A DNA stretch of 10,116 bases from Chloroflexota bacterium (GTDB lineage: Bacteria; Chloroflexota; Dormibacteria; CF-121): assembly GCA_005889395.1 (NCBI GenBank), contig VBFX01000232.1, forward strand, positions 1 through 10,116. The letters run 5' to 3'. A program made the translations under genes and the position numbers. Positions 1-6,755 of the stretch are shown one piece after another. Under the pieces are notes generated by a model, which was not told where the DNA came from, did not search any database, and was given only the letters and a program-made list of their open reading frames with translations. Each line of letters begins with the position of its first letter. The first letter of the stretch is position 1.

Positions 1-3000
1 CCCTTCGGCCTCGCCGTCTTTGGCCGCTACACCTTCGTCGCCGACCCGGCCAATCATGTCGTTCGGATGCTGATCGACAACACGGAGGTGGCTTTTGCCG
101 GCGCCGGAAGCCTCGCGGTTGCGGGCGACGGCGCTGATCCGGCCAAGGCCCAACTGGCCGGCCCGTATGCGGTCGCGATCGGGCAGGTCACCCAGGTCGG
201 CTACCAGGTGACGGGCTTCGACGTCTATATCGCCGACACCTATGCCCACCAGGTGCGCAAGGCGGCCGTCACCATCCCGTCGATCGATAACCCCACGGGT
301 GCCCAGACGGCCGTGATCACCACCATCGCGGGAGCCGGCAGCTTCGGGTATTCCGGCGACCAGGGTCCGGCGGTGACGGCCAAGCTCAATTCCCCGTACG
401 GTATCGCCTGGGACCCCAAGCGGAAGTTTGTCTACGTCGCCGACACCCTCAACAACCGGGTGCGCTGGATCGATGGCAGCGGCGTCATCAGGACGCTCGT
501 CGCCGCGCCACTCAACCAACCACGCGCGCTGGCCGTGAACGGCGATGGGCTGTACATCGCCGATACCTATAACAATGTGGTCCGCCGCTTCGACCTGAAG
601 ACCGGTTCGTTGACCACCGTGGCCGGCACGGGAAGTGCGGGCTACACCGACGCCGCTCCAGGTAGCTCAGCGCTTCTCCGGCAGCCGTCGGGGCTTGGCT
701 TCGACGAGAAGGCGAATCTCTACATCGCCGACACCGGCAACAATGCCATTCGCGAACTGTCGGCAACGTCCGAACACGCGCTCCGTACCGTCGCCGGCAC
801 CGGGAAGGCCGGTGAGTTGGACACCGGCAACAATCTCGTGCGAGTGTTGGAAGGCTCCATCTCCACCGCGCCCGGGCACAACATTCACGTCGAAGCCGGC
901 AATGGGACCGCGAGCTTTGCCGGCAACGGCCAGAAGCCGGGCCGCGCCCAATTTGCCGCGCCGGCGGCGGTCCTCTCAAAAATCACGCCGGCGGAACAGC
1001 TGAACGCGGCGGTGCCAGCCGTGACCGGCCAGCGCTACGTCATCGACACCTTCAACCACGCGGTGCGCACCTTTGCCACCGGCAGCGATGTCAGTACGCT
1101 GGCCGGAATCGGCGGCGCGCGCGGTCCGGGGCTCACGTCGAGCCAGCCGACCGCCACACGGTTGGCATACCCGATGGGTGGCGCGCTCGATACCGCGCGC
1201 AACGTGCTCTATGTCGCGGATACCTTCAACAATGTCGTCCGGGCGATCGACCTGACGCATCAGACGATGGCGACCGTCGCCGGCACCGGAACCGCGGGCT
1301 ATGCCGCCACCGATGAGGGCAAAAAGGCGACGCAGGCGGCGCTGAGCTATCCGACGGGACTCGCGGTCGACGCGGCGGGCAACCTCTTCATCGCCGATAC
1401 CTACAACAGCCGGGTCCGTGAAGTCGTTGGCGGCCTGCGGTTCGATGGCAACGGTCGCGTGCTGTCCGTGGGTTCGATCTTCACGGTGGCGGGCACCGGC
1501 CGGCTCGGCTTCAGCGGCGAGAATGGGGACGCGCGCCAGGCCGATCTCTACTTCCCATATGGCGTCGCGGTCGATACCGCCACGTCCCCGAATCTCTACA
1601 TCACCGACAGCTTCAACAACAGGATCCGGCGGGTCAGCGCGGTCAGCACCAATCCGAAGGCGCCCAACGTCATCCAGACAGTCGCCGGGGATGGGGCGCC
1701 GGGCTTCGGCGACGGCGGCGTGGCGCAAGCCCACTTCAACCGCCCCTGGAGCTCTACGGTTGATCAGGGCAGCATCTATGTCGCCGACTACCTGAACCAC
1801 CGCGTTCGCCGCGTCGACGTCGCCGGCCAGGCGGTCGCGACTCTGGGCGGCATCGGAAGCACCGGACTCAAGGGTGACGCCGGCCCGGCCGATGCGGCCG
1901 AAGTCGACGGACCACGTGGTCTCAGCATGCTCGCCGACTCGGGCGCGATGCTCGTGGCCGATAGCTTCAACAGCCGGATCCGCTGGCTCGGCGTCACGCA
2001 GGCCGGGATCCAGCGGACCCAGGTGAACTTCGATCCGACGAACCTGGCCGGGCGCAGCCAACCGCAGAGCGTCACTGTGACCAGCACCGGAAGTGGGCTG
2101 CTGGTCATGGGGGCCGTTGATCTCGGTGCGGACCGGAACAACTTCTACCTCGATCCCCTCAAGAACACCTGCGCCCAGGCTCGACTCGAGCCAGGGACGA
2201 CCTGTACCTTCGAGGTCGCGTTCCAACCGCGCGCCACCCTCGGCACCCACATCGGCAGCGTCGTGGTTCCCAACGATGCCGTGGGGGGCCAGCAGTTGAT
2301 CACCCTCAAGGGTGAAGCCACGGCGGCCCTCGTCACACTCAGTCCGCCAGCGGTCGTGATCAACCAACCACTCAATGGTCCGGCGACGCCCGCCACCGTG
2401 ACGCTGACGAACAACGGCGATGGCCTGCTCCACATCACCTCGATCTCGCTCGACAATGGCACCGACCCGGATTTCGCCCAGAGCAACAACTGTCCGAGCG
2501 CGCTGGCCGGCCATGCCAGCTGCCTGATCACGATCACGCTGAGCCAGATCGGCGCCGACGACAAGAAGACGCGCAGCGGCACGCTGACCGTCAAGGACGA
2601 TGCGGGCGGTAACGGGTCGTCGGGTAGTGCCTCGCAATCGGTACCGCTCACCGGGAGTCTGGCGCAACCCGCCGCCACCTTTACGAGCCAGTCACTGGTT
2701 TTCACCCAGAACCTGGGCAGCGGCAGTGGCTCGGAAACGGTGCGGCTCGTCAACACCGGCCAGGCACCGATGCACCTGAGCGCGATTCGTGAAGATGGCG
2801 ACTTCACCCAGAGCAACAACTGCCCGCCGGTCCTCGCACCCGGCGCCAGCTGCCTCATCACGATCACCTTTATTCCGAGCACGCTCGTCCGGACCGGCTC
2901 AACTTCAGCCAGAACGTCGGCGCCAGTAGCGTTCCGCAAACCGTCACGCTGGCGAACCGCGGCGATGGGCCGCTCAGCATTGCCGTCATCTCGGCCACCG

Positions 3001-3069
3001 GCGATTTCAAGGCGACGCCGCATTGCCCAGCGCTCTTGCTCCCCGGCCTCTCGTGCCCAATCAGCGTGA
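1..3069 (+). CDS. NHL-repeat beta-propeller / ASH-like domain protein, 5'-partial, frame broken near 2890
   Basis: The frame is open from base 1, and bases 34-66 already encode an NHL motif (FVADPANHVVR), so the ATG at 67 is internal and the true start lies left of the window. Up to about 1990 it encodes some twelve NHL motifs of the form (Y/F)(V/I)ADT-x-N-N-x-(V/I)R, alternating with VAGTG-type loops. From about 2035 it encodes ASH-like domains with an NC-x(8-10)-SC-I-(T/V)-x-TF pattern. NHL propellers usually bind proteins or ligands, and ASH-like tandem arrays are common in large secreted or surface proteins. No catalytic residues are visible and the exact role is unknown. The paired cysteines hint at disulfides and export, which is inference. 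After about 2890 the translation turns into Arg/Ser-rich nonsense and stops at 3067-3069, while the proper domain continues in another frame. Confidence 0.85.
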   Translation, partial: PFGLAVFGRYTFVADPANHVVRMLIDNTEVAFAGAGSLAVAGDGADPAKAQLAGPYAVAIGQVTQVGYQVTGFDVYIADTYAHQVRKAAVTIPSIDNPTGAQTAVITTIAGAGSFGYSGDQGPAVTAKLNSPYGIAWDPKRKFVYVADTLNNRVRWIDGSGVIRTLVAAPLNQPRALAVNGDGLYIADTYNNVVRRFDLKTGSLTTVAGTGSAGYTDAAPGSSALLRQPSGLGFDEKANLYIADTGNNAIRELSATSEHALRTVAGTGKAGELDTGNNLVRVLEGSISTAPGHNIHVEAGNGTASFAGNGQKPGRAQFAAPAAVLSKITPAEQLNAAVPAVTGQRYVIDTFNHAVRTFATGSDVSTLAGIGGARGPGLTSSQPTATRLAYPMGGALDTARNVLYVADTFNNVVRAIDLTHQTMATVAGTGTAGYAATDEGKKATQAALSYPTGLAVDAAGNLFIADTYNSRVREVVGGLRFDGNGRVLSVGSIFTVAGTGRLGFSGENGDARQADLYFPYGVAVDTATSPNLYITDSFNNRIRRVSAVSTNPKAPNVIQTVAGDGAPGFGDGGVAQAHFNRPWSSTVDQGSIYVADYLNHRVRRVDVAGQAVATLGGIGSTGLKGDAGPADAAEVDGPRGLSMLADSGAMLVADSFNSRIRWLGVTQAGIQRTQVNFDPTNLAGRSQPQSVTVTSTGSGLLVMGAVDLGADRNNFYLDPLKNTCAQARLEPGTTCTFEVAFQPRATLGTHIGSVVVPNDAVGGQQLITLKGEATAALVTLSPPAVVINQPLNGPATPATVTLTNNGDGLLHITSISLDNGTDPDFAQSNNCPSALAGHASCLITITLSQIGADDKKTRSGTLTVKDDAGGNGSSGSASQSVPLTGSLAQPAATFTSQSLVFTQNLGSGSGSETVRLVNTGQAPMHLSAIREDGDFTQSNNCPPVLAPGASCLITITFIPSTLVRTGSTSARTSAPVAFRKPSRWRTAAMGRSALPSSRPPAISRRRRIAQRSCSPASRAQSA
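34..1986 (+). repeat. Array of about twelve NHL-type motifs (protein-level repeat)
   Basis: The Asp codons of the ADT-x-N-N motif lie at about 43, 235, 442, 562, 730, 820, 1045, 1219, 1396, 1606, 1786 and 1960. Usual spacing is 168-225 nt, one propeller blade. Two spacings are short: 120 nt (442 to 562) and 90 nt (730 to 820). An exact 15-nt repeat, GACACCGGCAACAAT, occurs at 730-744 and 820-834. Twelve motifs would suit two six-bladed propellers, but the array is open on the left, so the real number may be higher. Confidence 0.8.
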
Positions 3070-3797
3070 CATTTACGCCGACGGCGGCGGGGGCTCGGAC
3101 CGGCAGCCTGGTGGTGACCGATGATGGCAACGCGGCTCCCGGCTCCACCGACACCGTGCGGCTCAGCGGCTTTGCCTTTCAGCCGGTGGCGACCCTGAGT
3201 GCCACGATTCTCTCGCCGGGCGCGAACCTGGGCGGCTCGGCGGCGCCGCAGGTCGTGACTGTCACGAACACGGGCAACGGCGCGCTCACGATTCGCGCCA
3301 TCGGGATCAGCGGAACCGCTGCCGGCGACTACAGCCAGTCGAACAACTGCCTGCGGTCGATCGTCCCCGGCGCCTCCTGCTCGATCACGGTCAACTTCGC
3401 GCCGCACGGCTACGGCCTGCGCGCCGCCGCCCTGACCCTATCTGACGACGGGCCGGGCGGCACACAGTCCGTGAGCCTTCGCGGGACCGGGACGGCGGCG
3501 AGGGCCCTGGTCAGCAGCGGATTCCTGAACTTTGGTGGGGCACGCGTCGGGAGCCCGACGTTGCCGCAAAATCTCGTCCTCTTCAATGCCGGCAACGGCC
3601 TGCTGTTCATCGGCAGCATCAAGGTAAGCGGCGATGACTTCACCATGAGTACCAGCTGCGGCAGCACGCTGGCCGCCGGAGCGAGCTGCACGATCCGGGT
3701 GACATTCCTCCCGCACGCCGCCGGCGCCCTCTCCGGCACCGTCACGGTCATCGACAATGCCGGGATCCAGCGGATCACCCTGAGCGGCGTCGGGACC
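2035..3797 (+). repeat. Six tandem ASH-like (choice-of-anchor D type) domains
   Basis: The first cysteine of each domain's Cys pair is encoded at 2170, 2491, 2821, 3024, 3348 and 3657. Spacings are 321, 330, 203, 324 and 309 nt. The 203-nt interval is the odd one and marks where domain three is cut short and the frame changes. Each unit is a predicted beta-sandwich of about 100 residues with a PG-x-SC turn before the strand ending in (V/I)TF. Confidence 0.8.
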
Positions 3798-3800
3798 TAA
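2895..3800 (+). CDS. C-terminal continuation of the NHL/ASH-like protein, in a shifted frame
   Basis: In the frame ending at TAA 3798-3800, recognisable domain sequence begins at about 2895 (RLNFSQNVG, then VPQTVTLANRGDGPLSI). It makes three ASH-like domains whose first cysteines lie at 3024, 3348 and 3657. This is plainly the rest of the gene at 1-3069, displaced by a frame change, and not a separate gene. The first usable start codon in this frame is a TTG at 3036 in the middle of a domain, with no good ribosome binding site. The protein ends at the close of the last beta-sandwich (ITLSGVGT) with no sorting motif, membrane anchor or basic tail. If exported, it is probably released or held by another partner, which is inference. 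Confidence 0.75.
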   Translation, partial: RLNFSQNVGASSVPQTVTLANRGDGPLSIAVISATGDFKATPHCPALLLPGLSCPISVTFTPTAAGARTGSLVVTDDGNAAPGSTDTVRLSGFAFQPVATLSATILSPGANLGGSAAPQVVTVTNTGNGALTIRAIGISGTAAGDYSQSNNCLRSIVPGASCSITVNFAPHGYGLRAAALTLSDDGPGGTQSVSLRGTGTAARALVSSGFLNFGGARVGSPTLPQNLVLFNAGNGLLFIGSIKVSGDDFTMSTSCGSTLAAGASCTIRVTFLPHAAGALSGTVTVIDNAGIQRITLSGVGT

Positions 3801-3818
3801 GCCAGCCCGCACCCTGCC

Positions 3819-3836
3819 TTTCCCCTGGAGGGGGAG
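3819..3836 (+). terminator. Weak hairpin after the NHL/ASH gene
   Basis: Bases 3819-3825 (TTTCCCC) can pair with 3830-3836 (GGGGGAG) around a TGGA loop, 18 nt after the TAA stop. Four pairs are G-C and two are G-U. No T-run follows, so it is not a classical intrinsic terminator. The same G-run (3829-3834) could instead pair with CCCCCT at 3853-3858, giving two mutually exclusive folds. Function is uncertain. Confidence 0.2.
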
Positions 3837-3870
3837 CGAGATTGCGCGAGCACCCCCTGCGGTGTGAGAG

Positions 3871-3876
3871 TCTAAT
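3871..3876 (+). promoter_or_regulatory. Possible -10 element (TCTAAT) before tal-pgi
   Basis: TCTAAT matches the sigma-70 -10 consensus at five of six positions. It would place transcription start near 3883, about 30 nt before the tal-pgi start. No convincing -35 box sits 16-18 nt upstream; the nearest TTG (TTGCGC, 3842-3847) is 23 nt away. If this promoter is used, the leader ORF at 3875 is not transcribed whole. Confidence 0.15.
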
Positions 3877-3904
3877 GAGTGGCCCCACAGCGCCCTGGCC
3901 ATAG
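3875..3904 (+). CDS. Possible 9-codon leader ORF upstream of tal-pgi
   Basis: ATG at 3875 opens a mini-ORF, MSGPTAPWP, ending at TAG 3902-3904. That stop overlaps the AGGAGG of tal-pgi (3903-3908), so a ribosome finishing or stalling here would cover or free that site. The peptide is Pro-rich and ends Pro-Trp-Pro. A 5-bp hairpin (TGGCC 3880-3884 with GGCCA 3897-3901) lies inside it. Its own ribosome binding site is weak (GAGAG at 3866-3870). An ORF this short may well be chance. Confidence 0.2.
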   Translation: MSGPTAPWP

Positions 3905-3908
3905 GAGG
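3903..3908 (+). promoter_or_regulatory. Shine-Dalgarno AGGAGG of tal-pgi
   Basis: A perfect AGGAGG lies 4 nt before the ATG at 3913. It is the only full consensus site among the operon junctions seen here. It fixes the tal-pgi start and suggests translation of the operon begins here, with later genes leaning on coupling. Confidence 0.8.
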
Positions 3909-3912
3909 ACCG

Positions 3913-6591
3913 ATGGCGAAGAATCCCCTGTTCGAGCTCTACGAGGCAGGCACCAGCGTCTGGCTCGACTACATCCGCCGAAGCCTCATGACGTCCGGCG
4001 AGCTGACGCGAATGATCGAGGAGGATGCCGTCGTGGGCATGACCTCCAACCCCACCATCTTCGAGAAGGCGATCGGCGGCAGCAGTGACTATGACGACGC
4101 ACTCCGCGACCTGGTCCACATGGGCATCACGGACGAGGAGATCATGCTCAGCCTCATCGTCGAGGACATCAAGCTGGCGGCCGATGTGCTCAAACCTGTC
4201 TACGAGCAGACGAAGCACAAAGACGGCTACGTCAGCATCGAGGTCTTGCCTCGCGTTGCCGACGATACGCAGGGCACGATCGCGATGGCGCACGATCTCT
4301 TCGACCGCGTCGGGCGGCCGAACATCTTCGTCAAGATCCCGGCGACCGATGCCGGACTCCCCGCCATCGAGCAATGCATCGCCGACGGCGTGAACATCAA
4401 CATTACATTGATGTTCTCGGTCAAGGTCTACGAGGACGTCGCTCGCGCCTTCATCCGCGGCCTGCAGCGGCGCATGAAGGACGGGCACCCGATCGACGTC
4501 GCGTCGGTGGCCAGTTTCTTCGTCAGTCGGGTGGACACCGCGGTCGACAAGCTGCTCGAGCAGAAGATCGCCGCGGCCACGGACCCGGCGGAACGTGCGC
4601 GCTTGCAGAAGCTGATGGGAAAGGCCGCCGTCGCCAACGCAAAGATGGCCTACGAGGCCTTCTTGCGGATCTTTAATGGGTCCGAATTCGGCGACCTCCG
4701 AGCGGCAGGGGCATCCGTGCAACGCTGCCTGTGGGCCAGCACCGGAACCAAGAATCCCAGCTACAGCGACGTGATGTACGTCGAGGAGTTGATCGGCCCC
4801 GAGACTGTCAACACGATGCCGGAGGAGACGATCCTCGCGTTCCAAGACCACGGCAACGTCGTGCAGGCCCTCACCGCGGGCATCGACGAGGCGCACAAGC
4901 TCTTCGACGACCTGCGCGCGCTGGGGATCGACTACGACGACGTGACGGAGACCCTCGAGCGTGAGGGCGTGCAGAAGTTCGCCGACTCGCTCGGCACGCG
5001 GCTCGAGCAGCTAGACCGGACGGCGGTGGTGCGCCGGATCGCCGAGAAAGATGCCGGTTTGTGGAAGTCCAACGGCAGCACGCAAACCGAGATCCGCGAG
5101 CGGCTGGGGTGGCTCCAGGTCGCCGATCGGATGGAGGAACGCGTGCCCGAGCTGGAGGCGCTCCGCAAAGAGCTGGTCGGCGAGGGGTTCGCCGACCTGG
5201 TCCTGATGGGCATGGGCGGCAGCAGCCTTGCCCCGGAAGTTTTCCGGCAAACCTTCGGCGCCCCCAGAGCTGCGCTCGACGTGCACGTGCTCGATACCAC
5301 GGATCCCGCCGCGATCAGCGCCCTGGAAAAGGCCATCGATCTTCGCAAGACCGTCTTCATCGTCGCCTCGAAATCGGGGACCACGCTGGAAACGCTCTCC
5401 CACTACCGCCACTTCTGGCAGCAGGCGGGTCAGAAGGGCGGGCAGTTCATCGCCATCACCGACCCGGGAACGGCGCTGGCGGATGAGGCGTCACGGCGCG
5501 GGTTCCGCCGAACCTTCCTCAACCCGCCGGACATCGGCGGCCGCTACTCGGCGCTCTCGTACTTCGGCCTCGTGCCGGCGGCGCTCGGCGGCGTGGATGT
5601 TTCCGGCGTGCTCGACCGGGCGGCGACCATGGTGCAGGCGTGTTCCCCGTCGGTTCCAGCCGGGGAGAACCCGGGGGCCTGGTTGGGAGCGGTCTTCGCT
5701 GAGGCAGCGAAGGTCGGGCGCGACAAGATCACGATCGTCGCACCGCCCGCGATCCAGAGCTTCGGCGTCTGGGCCGAGCAGTTGATCGCGGAGAGCACAG
5801 GCAAAGAGGGGAAGGGACTGGTGCCGGTCGCCGACGAGGCGCTCGGCACACCGCAGGTCTACGGCAACGATCGCCTCTTCGTCCGGCTGGCGCTCCCCGG
5901 TGACGATGAGCCGAGCGCCCTGGCCGCGCTCGGCAAGGCGGGCCATCCTGTCGTGACGCTCAAGCTCAGCGATCCGCTGGCGATCGGAGCGGAGTTCTTC
6001 CGCTGGGAGTATGCGATCGCGGTCGCCGGTGCGATTCTCGGCCTCAACGTCTTCGATCAGCCGAACGTGCAGGAGGCCAAGGACCTCACCAGGAAAGTCC
6101 TCAGCGAGGGCAATCCGCCGACCGTCGGCCAGGGGATCCGGTGGGCTGGCCAGTCGGGAGCGACGCTCGAGGCGGCCATCCAGTCGTTGCTCGGCCAGGT
6201 TCGGGCCGGCGACTACGTCGCGCTGCTCGCCTTCATCGCGCCCAGCCCCGAGCACGACCGTGCGCTGAATTCGATCCGGCTCGCCATCCGCGACAGCCAC
6301 CGGGTGGCAACGACGGTGGGCTACGGGCCACGCTACCTGCATTCGACCGGTCAGCTGCACAAGGGCGGTCCCAACACGGGTGTCTTCCTCCAGCTGGTTG
6401 GCGATGATCCACATGACGTGCCGATCCCCGGCGAGAAATTCTCCTTCGGGGTTCTCAAGCAGGCGCAGGCGCTCGGTGATTTCCAGGCATTGCGCAACCA
6501 CGGGCGGCGCGTACTTCGCGTTCAAATGGCGGACGTGGCGCAGGGGCTCGCCAGGATCGCCGGGTTGGTCGAGACGGTACGAGTCGGCTAA
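3913..6591 (+). CDS. tal-pgi: Bifunctional transaldolase / glucose-6-phosphate isomerase
   Basis: A fusion of 892 residues. The transaldolase part (about 1-370) carries the signature GMTSNPTIFEKAI (42-54), NIFVKIPATDAGLPAIE with the Schiff-base Lys at 141, and a later SFFVSRVDTAVDK segment. It moves a dihydroxyacetone unit between sedoheptulose-7-P/glyceraldehyde-3-P and erythrose-4-P/fructose-6-P. The isomerase part (about 395-890) carries SKSGTTLET (487-495), GGRYSALSYFGLVPAALGG (542-560), ESTGK with the likely catalytic base Glu627, and FDQPNVQEAK with the likely active-site Lys723. It converts fructose-6-P to glucose-6-P. The start is fixed by AGGAGG, and the TAA stop shares one base with the gnd ATG (TAATG). 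Fused Tal-Pgi proteins are a known family, and this one is somewhat shorter than the roughly 950 residues I recall. It is likely cytoplasmic, feeding glucose-6-P to Zwf encoded two genes downstream. Confidence 0.95.
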   Translation: MAKNPLFELYEAGTSVWLDYIRRSLMTSGELTRMIEEDAVVGMTSNPTIFEKAIGGSSDYDDALRDLVHMGITDEEIMLSLIVEDIKLAADVLKPVYEQTKHKDGYVSIEVLPRVADDTQGTIAMAHDLFDRVGRPNIFVKIPATDAGLPAIEQCIADGVNINITLMFSVKVYEDVARAFIRGLQRRMKDGHPIDVASVASFFVSRVDTAVDKLLEQKIAAATDPAERARLQKLMGKAAVANAKMAYEAFLRIFNGSEFGDLRAAGASVQRCLWASTGTKNPSYSDVMYVEELIGPETVNTMPEETILAFQDHGNVVQALTAGIDEAHKLFDDLRALGIDYDDVTETLEREGVQKFADSLGTRLEQLDRTAVVRRIAEKDAGLWKSNGSTQTEIRERLGWLQVADRMEERVPELEALRKELVGEGFADLVLMGMGGSSLAPEVFRQTFGAPRAALDVHVLDTTDPAAISALEKAIDLRKTVFIVASKSGTTLETLSHYRHFWQQAGQKGGQFIAITDPGTALADEASRRGFRRTFLNPPDIGGRYSALSYFGLVPAALGGVDVSGVLDRAATMVQACSPSVPAGENPGAWLGAVFAEAAKVGRDKITIVAPPAIQSFGVWAEQLIAESTGKEGKGLVPVADEALGTPQVYGNDRLFVRLALPGDDEPSALAALGKAGHPVVTLKLSDPLAIGAEFFRWEYAIAVAGAILGLNVFDQPNVQEAKDLTRKVLSEGNPPTVGQGIRWAGQSGATLEAAIQSLLGQVRAGDYVALLAFIAPSPEHDRALNSIRLAIRDSHRVATTVGYGPRYLHSTGQLHKGGPNTGVFLQLVGDDPHDVPIPGEKFSFGVLKQAQALGDFQALRNHGRRVLRVQMADVAQGLARIAGLVETVRVG

Positions 6592-6755
6592 TGCAGCTCG
6601 GGTTGATCGGACTCGGGCGGATGGGATCGGGGATGACCCGTCGACTGATGAAGGGCGGACACCAATTGGTGGTCTACGACCGGTCTTCCGAGGCGGTCGC
6701 TCAAGCCACCGCGCATCTTCTGGTTGATGATCCCCGCCGGCCCACCGGTCGATGA
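6591..6755 (+). pseudogene. gnd: 5' fragment of gnd (Rossmann N-terminus), frame lost near 6697
   Basis: The ATG at 6591 overlaps the tal-pgi stop. The first 36 or so codons are a clear 6-phosphogluconate dehydrogenase N-terminus: GLGRMG dinucleotide loop at residues 7-12, then VVYDRSSEAV, where Asp30 ends the second beta strand. After the codons for Glu-Ala-Val-Ala the frame no longer matches the family and ends at TGA 6753-6755. The expected stretch (about 20 residues, usually with a GA-x-GA-x-SL-x-EL pattern) is missing. The rest of the enzyme resumes in another frame at about 6697. This piece and the next entry are one broken gene. Confidence 0.8.

Noticed and set aside
67..69. ATG at 67 as the start of the NHL/ASH gene
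   Set aside because: Bases 1-66 in the same frame encode an NHL motif, so the gene continues left of the window.
976..2667. A 563-codon open frame on the minus strand opposite the NHL array
   Set aside because: Its translation has no recognisable domain and is an Arg/Asp/Val-rich mirror of the repeats. GC-rich third positions keep antisense frames open; the plus strand shows clear NHL motifs.
2145..3407. A 420-codon minus-strand frame crossing the frame break at 2890
   Set aside because: It lies opposite the ASH-like repeats and contains only their antisense translation. It spans the break merely because antisense frames here lack stops.
5491..6525. A 344-codon minus-strand frame opposite the isomerase domain
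   Set aside because: No recognisable domain or good start; it is the antisense of a strongly conserved sense gene.
6690..6705. Programmed ribosomal frameshift in gnd
   Set aside because: There is no slippery heptamer or downstream stem, and a simple shift would not restore the roughly 20 missing residues.
6724..6726. TTG at 6724 as the native gnd start
   Set aside because: It falls within the conserved WLMIPAG strand, and family sequence in this frame begins upstream at 6697; the real N-terminus is at 6591 in another frame.
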